From Urbifossiella limnaea (GTDB lineage Bacteria > Planctomycetota > Planctomycetia > Gemmatales > Gemmataceae): a stretch of DNA of 64,000 nucleotides. The notes below the pieces were generated by a model. That model was not told the DNA's origin and did no database searches. It saw only the letters and a program-made list of their open reading frames with translations. A program made the translations under genes and the position numbers. The DNA is taken from NCBI RefSeq assembly GCF_007747215.1, contig NZ_CP036273.1, positions 2,340,322 to 2,404,321 of the forward strand, given 5' to 3'. Of this stretch, positions 17,733 through 26,290 are shown piece by piece; positions within the stretch are counted from its first letter, which is position 1, and every line of letters begins with the position of its first letter.

Positions 17733-19424
17733 ATGCTGCGCGAACTCGCGGTCCAGAACCTGGCCCTCATCGAAGACGTGCGCGTGGAGCTCCGCCCGGG
17801 GTTCTGCGCCTGGACCGGCGAGACCGGCGCCGGCAAGTCGCTGCTGCTCGGCGCCCTCGGGCTCCTCCTCGGCGAACGCGGCTCCGCCGATCTGATCCGC
17901 ACCGGGGCGGACGAACTTCGCGTCACCGGCCGCTTCGAGCTGAGCCGCCCCGAGCAGCGCGCCCTCGCCGCCGAGGTGCTGCAAGCGCCGATCGACGACG
18001 AAGACCTGATCCTCACCCGCCGGCTGTCGCGCAGCGGCCGCAGTTCGGCGCTCGTCAACGACGTGCCGGTCGCCGTCGCCACGCTGCGCCGCATCGGCGA
18101 GATGCTCGTGGACGTCCACGGCCAGCGCGAGAGCTACTCCCTCCTACAACCCGCCTACCAGCTCGACCTGCTCGACGCCTTCGGTAAGCTCACGGAGCCG
18201 CGCAAGCGCTACGCCGCCGCCGCCGAGCGCGTCCGCGAGCTGCGCCGCCAGCACCGCACGCTCGACGAAGCCCGGCAGACCCGGCAACGCGAACTCAGCC
18301 TCGTCCGCTTCGAGCGCGAAGACCTCGACGCCGCCAAACTCCAGCCCGGCGAGTTGCCGGCGCTCGGCAAGGAGCGCGAGACGCTCGTCCACGCCCAGAG
18401 CCTCGCGCAGTTCACCGGCACCGTCGCCGCCCGCCTCGCCGACGACGACGGGGCCGTCGTCGATGTTGTGTCGCGGCTGGTGAAGGAGGCCAACCGCTGG
18501 GCCGCGCTCGACCCGAAGCTGGCGGAGGTGGCCAGCCGGCTGGAGGCGCTCAAGCCCGAGGTCGAAGACCTGGCCGAGACCGCCCGCGACCTGTCGGAAC
18601 GCTTCGAGGCCGACCCCGACCGGCTGGAGGAAGTCGAAGGCCGCATCGGTACGCTGAAGAAGCTTCAGGCCCGCTACGGCAAGACGCCCGACGAGCTAAT
18701 CGCCTACCGAGCCACGCTCGACGCCCGCGAGTCCGAGTTGCAGAAGCAGGAGGACGACCTCGCCGGCATCGACGAGGCACTGGCCGCGGCGTTCGCCGAG
18801 CTGAGGGACGCGGCCGCGGTACTGAGCAAGGGGCGGGCGAAGGTCGCCAAGAAGCTCGTCGCCGACACGCAGAAGCACCTCGCCGACCTGGGGATGCCAC
18901 TGGCCAAGCTCGACGCCACGCTCGAACCCGTGCCGCTCGACGACGTGCCCGCCGCGGGCGCCGACCACCTCGATTTGATGCTCTGTGCCAACCCCGGCGA
19001 GCCGGCGCGGCCGCTCCGCAAGGTCGCCAGCGGCGGCGAGTTGTCGCGCACCATGCTCGCGCTCAAGACGGTGCTCGCGGCCCACGACCCCGTCCGCACG
19101 CTCGTGGTGTTCGACGAGATCGACGCCAACGTCGGCGGCCGGCTCGGCGACGTACTCGGGCAGAAGCTCGCCAGCCTTGGGGCCACGCACCAGGTGCTGT
19201 GCGTTACCCACCTGCCGCAGGTGGCCAGCTACGCCGCCCACCAGTGGACCATCCGCAAGAGCAGCACCGGCAAGAAAACCGCCACCACCATCAACGAACT
19301 GACTGGGGAGGACGCCCGCGTCGAGGAACTGGCCCTCATGCTCCGTGGAGAATCGCGGTCGGAGACGACTCGGAAAGAGGCCGCCGAGATGCTCCGCGCG
19401 GCCAATCAACTCCGCGTCGGATGA
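17733..19424 (+). CDS. recN: DNA repair protein RecN
   Basis: A 563-residue SMC-like ATPase that tethers DNA ends in double-strand-break repair. Walker A GETGAGKS is at residues 29-36, followed by the long helical coiled-coil region from about 160 to 360. The C-terminal half has the signature ASGGELSRTMLALK, Walker B LVVFDEIDANVGG and the conserved VTHLPQVASYA. The length is normal. ATG at 17733 is preferred over a GTG five codons upstream because RecN proteins begin with LRELAVQNLALIED-like sequence. It stands alone between the SDR and the convergent deacetylase gene. Confidence 0.96.
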   Translation: MLRELAVQNLALIEDVRVELRPGFCAWTGETGAGKSLLLGALGLLLGERGSADLIRTGADELRVTGRFELSRPEQRALAAEVLQAPIDDEDLILTRRLSRSGRSSALVNDVPVAVATLRRIGEMLVDVHGQRESYSLLQPAYQLDLLDAFGKLTEPRKRYAAAAERVRELRRQHRTLDEARQTRQRELSLVRFEREDLDAAKLQPGELPALGKERETLVHAQSLAQFTGTVAARLADDDGAVVDVVSRLVKEANRWAALDPKLAEVASRLEALKPEVEDLAETARDLSERFEADPDRLEEVEGRIGTLKKLQARYGKTPDELIAYRATLDARESELQKQEDDLAGIDEALAAAFAELRDAAAVLSKGRAKVAKKLVADTQKHLADLGMPLAKLDATLEPVPLDDVPAAGADHLDLMLCANPGEPARPLRKVASGGELSRTMLALKTVLAAHDPVRTLVVFDEIDANVGGRLGDVLGQKLASLGATHQVLCVTHLPQVASYAAHQWTIRKSSTGKKTATTINELTGEDARVEELALMLRGESRSETTRKEAAEMLRAANQLRVG

Positions 19425-19462
19425 TTCTCCCACCGCGCCACACAGCTGGTCGCGGCAACATG

Positions 19463-20401
19463 TCACACGGCTTGAACATCATCGCTAACACTAAATCGCG
19501 GCAGGGTTTCCGTCTGCATCTCGCGTACGGCGTCGATGGCCCGGCGAAAGGGGTAGCCGGCCAGAAGATGGGTCAGTCGCTCCGTCGTCCTTCGGACGCC
19601 GACGTAAGTACGCCACCGGCTCAGGAAGCCGAGCGGCAGCCGTGGCTGGTCCGCGTCGAACTCCCACGGGTGGAAGTACAGCATCGCCAATCCCGTCGCC
19701 TGACGGAGACCGGCTCGCATCACTGCCGGCGGGAACAGACGGAAGTAGCCGCCGCCGGCGACCGGAAGGTTCATCCCCAGAACGCGATACGTCAGCGGTG
19801 GCAGCTCCAACAGCTCTCGCTCGCGGCCGACCGCGACGAACGGCGTTTGCGGAGCGTCGGGGATGCCGTAGCGGTCGTGGCGGATCGGGAAGATGGAACT
19901 GTCGTACTCGAAGCCGCACTCGGCGAGCACGTCCACAGCCCAGGCCGTCTTGCGGTCCACGCTAAAGGTCGGCGCGCGGAAGCCGTACACGCGCTCGCCG
20001 GTCACCTGCTCCAGTGCGTCCTTGCTGCGCAAAAGGTCGGTGCGGAACGACTTCGGATCGAAGCGGTGGACACGACTGTGGTCCCAACTGTGCGAGCCGA
20101 TTTCGTGGCCTGCCGCGTGTATCGCTCGCACGAGTTCCGGCCTCGTGATCGCGATATCGCCGACGACGTAGAACGTCGCCTGCACCCCGGCCGCGGCGAG
20201 TTGATCCAGCAGGCGAAGGGTCACACTCGCCATGCGGGTCGAGTACTCGCGCTGCCGCTGGGGGCTCACATTCAACCCCGAGGCCGCCTCGATGCGGTTG
20301 TGCTCCTCGACGTCGAAACTGACGACGTAGGACGTGGTCGGGGTCGGGGTCGGGGTCGGAACCTGAGCCAAGTACGGTTCCGCTAGCGTCTGGATCGCCA
20401 T
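19463..20401 (-). CDS. Polysaccharide deacetylase, DUF3473 type
   Basis: A 312-residue NodB-fold deacetylase. The metal-site motif SFDVEEH is near residue 30, GSHSWDHSRVH gives the His ligands, and FRAPTFSVDRKT and the C-terminal LYFHPWEFDADQPRL match the DUF3473 subgroup that removes acetyl groups from exopolysaccharide and is usual in PEP-CTERM/exosortase loci. The neighbour across the divergent gap is a PEP-CTERM-like protein, which fits. The N-terminus carries a PTPTPTPT run encoded by a 6-bp tandem repeat (GGTCGG units, about 20335-20360) that could vary in length. The start at 20401 was chosen; an upstream one 14 codons away is possible. Confidence 0.9.
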   Translation of the reverse strand: MAIQTLAEPYLAQVPTPTPTPTTSYVVSFDVEEHNRIEAASGLNVSPQRQREYSTRMASVTLRLLDQLAAAGVQATFYVVGDIAITRPELVRAIHAAGHEIGSHSWDHSRVHRFDPKSFRTDLLRSKDALEQVTGERVYGFRAPTFSVDRKTAWAVDVLAECGFEYDSSIFPIRHDRYGIPDAPQTPFVAVGRERELLELPPLTYRVLGMNLPVAGGGYFRLFPPAVMRAGLRQATGLAMLYFHPWEFDADQPRLPLGFLSRWRTYVGVRRTTERLTHLLAGYPFRRAIDAVREMQTETLPRFSVSDDVQAV

Positions 20402-20873
20402 GCTTCGAGTGTAGACCAGTTTACCGGTTGTGAGGAAGGTCACTCCTGGGAAAGACGTCGAACTGTACCCCGGCGCGAATGTTAACCCCCGGCATCGCCC
20501 CTTCGCGCCGCTGCTTCCGGGTGGCTTCAGAATGCCCGATCAGCTCAGCGCCTCCGCCCCGCCATTCTTGACGGAAGCGGATTCGGATTCAGTCCTTACA
20601 ACCCGTGCAGCCGATACTGTGTGAAGGGTCGTTGCCCGGGCACGTGCCTCTTCCGGAAAACCGGGATTCGCGGGTGAAATGGGTTGACAGGTGGGGGTTC
20701 GTTCCGCTTTTCTAAACCCTAGCCCGCGGACGCCCGCACCGCCCGCACCGACCGGCCCCCTCAGCCGGTTCTCGGAACGCGGCCGGGACACGCCAGACCG
20801 GGTCGGTCTGGCCGTAGTTCCGAGCGGGGGGTATACCCGGACGTTCGAGACCCGACCCTGGAGCCCCGTCATC
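20402..20873. other. Divergent intergenic region with structured leader
   Basis: This 472-bp gap between the divergent deacetylase and PEP-CTERM-like genes has no supported gene. It holds a TTGACA at 20684-20689 that could be a -35 element, with no convincing -10 at the right spacing, and a nested inverted repeat at 20771-20824 (annotated separately). The rest shows no clear signal. Confidence 0.6.
20771..20824 (+). promoter_or_regulatory. Nested stem-loop in the leader of the PEP-CTERM-like gene
   Basis: An outer perfect stem CTCGGAAC/GTTCCGAG (20771-20778 with 20817-20824) encloses an inner perfect stem GCCAGACC/GGTCTGGC (20792-20799 with 20805-20812) with a 5-nt loop. It ends 49 bp before the ATG. 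It may be a structured RNA leader or a pair of protein-binding palindromes. Confidence 0.6.
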
Positions 20874-21593
20874 ATGGTCCTTCGAAAACTCCGGTGGCTG
20901 GTCGCGGTTGTCGCCGCCCTCGCCGCCGGCCCGTCGGTGTCGGCGGCCACCATCATTCAGGTGCAAGAGGTCGGTGGCAGCTTTTCGCAGAGCTACACCC
21001 TGGCCACCCTGCCGACGTCGTTCAACACCACGAACTTCACCAACGTCCAGATTACGGTGACCACCAGCAGCGGCACCGGGGCGCAGACCAACCACACGCT
21101 CTCGACCACCCTCAACGCCCAGGCCGGCACCGGCTTCACCGCCGGCTCGGGTCTGACGGTGACGGTTACCGAGTCCGGGTTCCTGAACTCGAACCCGGAC
21201 TCGGCCGGCTTCTTCGTGGGGAACGTCGGCACGACTGCGGCCTTCGCGTTCACCAGCAACACTGGCACGGCGAAGCTGGCCAGCACCGCCGGCACCACGA
21301 ACCTGGGGCCGACCGAGGCTAAGGCCACGCCGTTCTCGGCCGGCTCCGCCGCGTTCGTCGACCCGGCCCCGGTGAGCCCGAACGTGTCGTCGATCCCGGA
21401 CGCGTTCAGCATCCAGCAGGTGATCGACTTCCGCGTGGCATTCATCACGCAGACGAACGCCAGCTTCACCGCCGGTGTGAGCAACTCGGTATTCACCGAG
21501 ACGCCCGCTGTGCCCGCCCCGCCGGCGCTGCTGCTGGCCCTCGCCGCGGTCCCGGCCCTGGGTCTACGCCGCGTGCTGGGGAAGAAGGCGTAA
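20874..21593 (+). CDS. PEP-CTERM-like exported protein
   Basis: A 239-residue protein with a signal peptide (KLRWLVAVVAALAAGPSVSA) and a C-terminal tripartite sorting signal: VPAPPALLLALAAVPALG, then RRVLGKKA. The motif has Ala where PEP has Glu (VPAP), a variant common in planctomycetes. The body is Thr/Ser/Asn-rich, low in charge and strand-rich, as in surface or matrix proteins handled by exosortase. The start was chosen so that the signal peptide is N-terminal. The gene sits opposite a DUF3473 deacetylase and before a giant TPR protein, both common partners in PEP-CTERM/exopolysaccharide loci. No exosortase is in the window. Confidence 0.85.
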   Translation: MVLRKLRWLVAVVAALAAGPSVSAATIIQVQEVGGSFSQSYTLATLPTSFNTTNFTNVQITVTTSSGTGAQTNHTLSTTLNAQAGTGFTAGSGLTVTVTESGFLNSNPDSAGFFVGNVGTTAAFAFTSNTGTAKLASTAGTTNLGPTEAKATPFSAGSAAFVDPAPVSPNVSSIPDAFSIQQVIDFRVAFITQTNASFTAGVSNSVFTETPAVPAPPALLLALAAVPALGLRRVLGKKA

Positions 21594-21615
21594 CGCGGCG
21601 TCGGTGACGGGCTCC

Positions 21616-21651
21616 AAACACCCGGGGTGACACCCCCGGGTGTTTTCGTTT
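21616..21651 (+). terminator. Intrinsic terminator after the PEP-CTERM-like gene
   Basis: A perfect 11-bp stem (AACACCCGGGG/CCCCGGGTGTT, 6-nt loop) is followed by TTCGTTT. It lies 23 bp past the stop codon and separates this gene from the TPR gene. Confidence 0.8.
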
Positions 21652-21759
21652 CGTTCCGCCGCCGGGGGCCCCATTCCACCCCTGGGCACGGTGTGCTACG
21701 GTAACAGCGGAGGCCGCACAGGCCTCCTCTTCGTTCCGTCCGGACTCCGGGGGCCGCCC

Positions 21760-24700
21760 GTGCGTCGTGTGCTCAGCCTGAATCGCCTCGGCATTCTTCT
21801 CGGGGTCCTGGTCGTCGTCGTCGCCTCCGCCGTCGGCGTCCACGCCGTCCAGACCGAGCGCCAGGCGGCAGTGCTGAAGACGCGCGCCGAGAAGGCCGAG
21901 CAGGAGGGAGCGGCCGATCCCGAGAGGCTCGCCGACGCCGCCACCTACTACAAGCAGTACCTCAAGTACCGCAAGACCGACGAGGAGGCGTTCACCCGCT
22001 ACGCCAGCCTTCAGCAGGCCCGCGCCAAGACCGACAACAAGCACACCGAGGCGGCCGCCCAGGCCGTCGAAGAGTTCCTCCGCCAGTTCCCCCATCACGC
22101 CGACGACCGCCGCGCCGTCGTCGACCTGTACCTGAAGCTTGGCAAGCCGGCCAACGCCCTCTCGCACATCGAAATCCTTCTGGCCACGCCCGCCGGCAAG
22201 GACGACCCCGACCTGCTCGACAAGGCCGCCACCTGCGAGCTCGCCGAGAACGACTTCGCCCGCGCCGTCGAGCGGCTCGACCGGGCCGTCTCCGCCACCC
22301 CGCACCGGGCCAAGCCCGAGATCGTGGCCCGGCTGCTCGGCCTGCTTAACAGCAACAAGAACTACGCCAACCCGGAGCGCACCCCGGAGCGGTACGTCGG
22401 CATCCTCCTGGACGACGAGCCGTACCGCGACGACGTGAAGGCCCGGGTGCTCGCCGCCCGCTACCTGCTGCTGAAGGGGAACGTGAAGGCCGCCCGCAAG
22501 GAGGCCGAGCACGCGCTGACGCTGAAGGACGGCCTGACCAGCGCCGAGGCCCGCATGGCCATGGCCGAGATGGAAATGGCCGACCTTCGCGGCAAGCCGC
22601 CGGAGGGGATCGCCGAGCAGTTGAAGAAGGCCGAGGACCAGCTGTGGATGGCCGTGAAGAGCGAGCCGAAGAACGTCGCCGCCGGCATCATGCTGTCGCA
22701 GATACTCGCCGACCAGGCCCAGCGCGGCAAGGCCATCGACGTGCTGCGGGCCGCCGCCGACGCCCTCGGCGAGACGAACGACCAGTACCTCCTCGTCGTG
22801 GACCGGCTGCTCGACCTCGGCGAGCTCGACCAGTCGGCGAAGCTCACCGAGAAGCTGGGGCTCAACGAGGCCGACCGCGAGCGGATCGTCAAATACCTGA
22901 ACGGCCGGCGGCTGGTGGTGAAGGGCGATTTCGCCGCCGCCCGGCCGCTACTCGAGGACGTGGCGCCGCTCCTGGCCCGCGTGCCCGACTTCCAGAAGAA
23001 GGCACTCACCGGCCTGGGCCAGTGCTACGAGTCGCTTCAGAACCCCGACCGGGCGCTGGCGTCGTTCTCCGACGCGCTCAAGCTCGACGCGGCGTACCTG
23101 CCGGCAATCGTCGGCCAGGCCGAGGCCCTCCTGCGGCTCGGCCGCGTCCGCGACGCCCTGCCGCAGTACCGCACCATCGTTACCGGCTACAAGCTGACGA
23201 TGTTCCGTCCGCAGTTGGCCCGGCTGGAGATGCGTGCGGTCATCGCCCAGCCGCCCGCCAGCCGCAACTGGGCCGACTTCGACAAGGCCGTCGGCCCGCC
23301 CCCGCGCGACTTTCAGACCGAGCTGCTCGTGGCCGACTCGCTGATCGCCCGGAACGAGCGCGGCAAGGCCGTGGTGCTGCTCAACGAGCTGCTGAACAAG
23401 GACCGCAAGAACGCCGCCGCGTGGGTGGCCCTGGCCCGCGCCCGCGCCCCGGAGAGCCCCGACGCCCTCGGCAAGACGCTGGTCGAGGCCGAAAAGGAGG
23501 TCGGCGACACGGTCGAGCTTCGGCTCGCGAAGGTTCTCGGCGCCATGTTCCGCGGCCGCCGGCCGACGGTGGACGAACTCCGCGTCGCCCTCGCCGGCGC
23601 CGAGAAGTTCAGCCCCGCCGACCAGAACCGCCTTCTCCGTGGCGTCGGCGAGGCGTCCGCCCGGCTGGCCGGCGTCGCCCCGGAGTTGGAGGCGAAGCCG
23701 CTGAACGAGTTCGCGCTCGAGTGCTACGAGCGCGCCGCCGCCGTGGACCGCACCGACCTGCTCTCGCGAATGGTACTCGTGGACCTGGGGCAATTGCTGA
23801 ACAAGCCGGACGCGATCAGCCGGGCGCTGGCCGGGTTGGCCGCGGTCGAGGGCGAGAACGGCCCGATCGGCACGCTCGGCCGCGTCATCATCGAGCTCCC
23901 GAAGGTCCGCGACATCGCCGACCGCACGACCCGCGCCCTGGCGGCACAGCGGCTCCGCGCCCAGGCCGTCGCCGCCCGCACCGTCCGCCCCGGGTGGGGC
24001 CGGGTGTACGTCATCCTCGCCCGCATCGACGAGATGGAAGGCCTCACCGACTCGGCCCTGGCCAACTTCCAGGCGGCCATCGAGCGCGGCGAGCGGGACG
24101 AGTACGTCGTCCGCCGGGCGGTCGATCTGCTCCGCGACAAGAAGCTCGACGACCTGGCCGCGGGGCTGCTCAACGGCCTGGCCGCGGAGGTGCCGCTGCC
24201 CGAGGACCTGGAGCGGTTCCGCACCGTGCAGAACCTGCTGAACCGCGACATCGCCGGGACCGAGCGGAGCACCATCGACCGCATCGCCCCCGGCACGCAC
24301 AACGACTGGCGGGTGCTGCTGCTGCGCGGGCAGCTGCTGGCCGCGACCGGGCAGGACGAGGACGCCCTGAAGGCGTTCCGCGACGCGGTGTTCTACGGCG
24401 TCGCCATCCCGGAGGCGTGGGGCGCACTGGTGGCGCACCAGGCCCGCCTCGGCCGCACCGACGACGCCCGGAAGTCGATCGCCGACGCCGAGGCGCTCCT
24501 GGCCAAGAGCGCCCCGCCGGACGCCGCCAAGCGGGCCGAGCTGATCGACACCCTGGCGATGTGCCACGAGCTGGTGGGCGACCTGCCGACGGCCGAGCAG
24601 CGGTACGCCCAGGCGGTCGCGGCGGCGCCGCAGGAGCTGAATCCGATCCGCCAGCAGGTCCTGTTCCTCCAGCGGTCGGGGAAGGGGGCGGCGGCCGAGG

Positions 24701-26148
24701 CGATGCTGCGGCGGCTGGACACCGGCCCGGCCGGCGACGCGGCCCGGTGGGCGCGGCGGCACCTGGCGCTCACCATGCTCGCCGGCGGCGACTCGTACCA
24801 GTATCGCAACGAGGCGCTCGCCCTGATCGAGAAGAACGTGAAGTCCGACGCCGCGGCGGCCCCGGACGCCGAGGACATCAAGACGAAGGCGATGGTGCAG
24901 ACGGTGGACCCGCGGACGCAGGCCGAGGGGATGCAGAAGCTGAACGAGTACGCCCGCTGGGGCAACCTCACGCCCGACGAGTTCGTCCACCTCGGCAAGC
25001 TGTACTTCGACCAGGGGAAGGTGTTCCAGTCGGTCGAGTTCTTCGAGAAGGCCACCCGCAGCCGGGCCGGCGTGAACCCCGAGCACCTCGCCGTGCTGAC
25101 GCGTGTCTACCTGAGCACGAACGACGTGGCCCGCGCCAAGCAGTCCGTGGCGCGGCTGAAGGCGATCGCCCCGCGGTCGTGGGCGGCGGCGCGCGAGGAC
25201 GCCCGGGTGCTGGCCCGCGAGGCGACCGCCGCCGACAAGGCCGCCCGGCCCGACGTGGCCACGAAGGCCCGCGCCGACGCCAAGGCCCGCGTCCTCGACT
25301 TCCCCGGTGCGACGGCCCGCGACTTCGTCGTCACCCAGAGCGGCCCGCTGTTGCAGGAACTCGGCTTCTTCCCCGAAGCGGAGACGCTGTACACGCGCCT
25401 CCAGAAGGAGAGCCCCGACTCGCCGGCGGCCGTGGCCGGGCTGGCGCAGTTCTGGATCGGCCGGAAGCGGACCGACGAGGCGCTGCGGCTCGTCAAGGAG
25501 TTCGCCGACAAGGGGCCGCCGGTGCTGGTGGCGCAACTGATGACCGGTGCGGTGCGGGCGAAGTCGCCGGGGTCGGCGGCCGAGCGCGAGGTCGAGGCGT
25601 GGCTCGACGCCCGGCTGACGAAGACGGCCGACCCGTTCGAGCAGCTGGCGCTGCTGGGGGCGAAGGCCGAGTTGCTCGACGCCCAGCGAAAGTACGACGA
25701 GGCCATCGGCGTGTACGACACGGTGCTGGCGCGGGCGAAGGCGCTGCCGCCGGCGGAGCAGAAGCGCTACCCGGTGGACACGTACAAGAACAACCTGGCG
25801 ATGCTGCTGGCGCTGCACCGGCCGCGCGACGCCGACCGGGCGATCGCGCTGATGACGGAGGTGATCACGGCCCGCGGCCCGCGGCCGGCGTACCTCGACA
25901 CCCGGGCGGTGGCGTACCTGGTGAAGGGCGGCCGGACGAACGACGCGGTCGATGACTTGAACCTGGCGCTAATGCAGCAGCAGTCGGCGGTGTATCTGTT
26001 CCACCTGGGGTGGGCGATGGACCAGGACCCGGTGACCCGCGGCCGCCGCGACGCGCCGCTTGCCGAGGCGAAGCAGCTCGGCCTGACGGCGGAAGACCTC
26101 CACCCGCTGGAGGCACGGAAGTTCGCGGAGCTGTACCTGCCGCGGTAG
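21760..26148 (+). CDS. Giant membrane-anchored TPR-repeat protein
   Basis: A 1462-residue protein. The chosen GTG start puts one transmembrane helix at residues 9-27 (LGILLGVLVVVVASAVGVHA), followed by helical repeats to the end: alternating A/L/R-rich helix pairs of TPR type, such as ALASFSDALKLDAAYLPAIV and LTDSALANFQAAIERGERDE. The soluble part is probably periplasmic. In PEP-CTERM systems a large TPR protein (PrsT-like) is a usual component, and the preceding genes are a PEP-CTERM-like protein and a DUF3473 deacetylase. The role here is therefore tentatively a scaffold for export or exopolysaccharide assembly. It is preceded by a terminator, so it has its own transcript. An upstream in-frame ATG at 21640 would add an unlikely leader that overlaps the terminator. 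Confidence 0.88.
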   Translation: MRRVLSLNRLGILLGVLVVVVASAVGVHAVQTERQAAVLKTRAEKAEQEGAADPERLADAATYYKQYLKYRKTDEEAFTRYASLQQARAKTDNKHTEAAAQAVEEFLRQFPHHADDRRAVVDLYLKLGKPANALSHIEILLATPAGKDDPDLLDKAATCELAENDFARAVERLDRAVSATPHRAKPEIVARLLGLLNSNKNYANPERTPERYVGILLDDEPYRDDVKARVLAARYLLLKGNVKAARKEAEHALTLKDGLTSAEARMAMAEMEMADLRGKPPEGIAEQLKKAEDQLWMAVKSEPKNVAAGIMLSQILADQAQRGKAIDVLRAAADALGETNDQYLLVVDRLLDLGELDQSAKLTEKLGLNEADRERIVKYLNGRRLVVKGDFAAARPLLEDVAPLLARVPDFQKKALTGLGQCYESLQNPDRALASFSDALKLDAAYLPAIVGQAEALLRLGRVRDALPQYRTIVTGYKLTMFRPQLARLEMRAVIAQPPASRNWADFDKAVGPPPRDFQTELLVADSLIARNERGKAVVLLNELLNKDRKNAAAWVALARARAPESPDALGKTLVEAEKEVGDTVELRLAKVLGAMFRGRRPTVDELRVALAGAEKFSPADQNRLLRGVGEASARLAGVAPELEAKPLNEFALECYERAAAVDRTDLLSRMVLVDLGQLLNKPDAISRALAGLAAVEGENGPIGTLGRVIIELPKVRDIADRTTRALAAQRLRAQAVAARTVRPGWGRVYVILARIDEMEGLTDSALANFQAAIERGERDEYVVRRAVDLLRDKKLDDLAAGLLNGLAAEVPLPEDLERFRTVQNLLNRDIAGTERSTIDRIAPGTHNDWRVLLLRGQLLAATGQDEDALKAFRDAVFYGVAIPEAWGALVAHQARLGRTDDARKSIADAEALLAKSAPPDAAKRAELIDTLAMCHELVGDLPTAEQRYAQAVAAAPQELNPIRQQVLFLQRSGKGAAAEAMLRRLDTGPAGDAARWARRHLALTMLAGGDSYQYRNEALALIEKNVKSDAAAAPDAEDIKTKAMVQTVDPRTQAEGMQKLNEYARWGNLTPDEFVHLGKLYFDQGKVFQSVEFFEKATRSRAGVNPEHLAVLTRVYLSTNDVARAKQSVARLKAIAPRSWAAAREDARVLAREATAADKAARPDVATKARADAKARVLDFPGATARDFVVTQSGPLLQELGFFPEAETLYTRLQKESPDSPAAVAGLAQFWIGRKRTDEALRLVKEFADKGPPVLVAQLMTGAVRAKSPGSAAEREVEAWLDARLTKTADPFEQLALLGAKAELLDAQRKYDEAIGVYDTVLARAKALPPAEQKRYPVDTYKNNLAMLLALHRPRDADRAIALMTEVITARGPRPAYLDTRAVAYLVKGGRTNDAVDDLNLALMQQQSAVYLFHLGWAMDQDPVTRGRRDAPLAEAKQLGLTAEDLHPLEARKFAELYLPR

Positions 26149-26217
26149 CGGCCGCCTTGCCGGGCGGGGTGCGAACGCTAAGTTATTTGGGTCGGTCCAG
26201 GCGAGTGCCAGCGACGT

Positions 26218-26290
26218 GGCCCTGTCGTCTAGAGGCCTAGGACACGACCCTTTCAAGGTTGAGACCGGGGTTCGAATCCCCGCAGGGTCA
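26218..26290 (+). tRNA. tRNA-Glu (anticodon TTC), integration target
   Basis: The cloverleaf is complete: acceptor GGCCCTG/CAGGGTC with one G-T pair, D stem GTCT/GGAC, anticodon stem CGACC/GGTTG around CTTTCAA (anticodon TTC), and T arm CGGGG-TTCGAAT-CCCCG. CCA is not encoded. Its last 19 bp are the start of the 138-bp direct repeat bounding the integrated element. The tRNA is left intact by the insertion, and the integrase stop codon lies inside it on the other strand. Confidence 0.96.

Noticed and set aside
22948-25818. A 956-residue minus-strand open frame within the TPR gene
   Set aside because: The opposite strand has a clear TPR protein with a membrane anchor; this one has a Gly/Arg/Leu-rich shadow composition.
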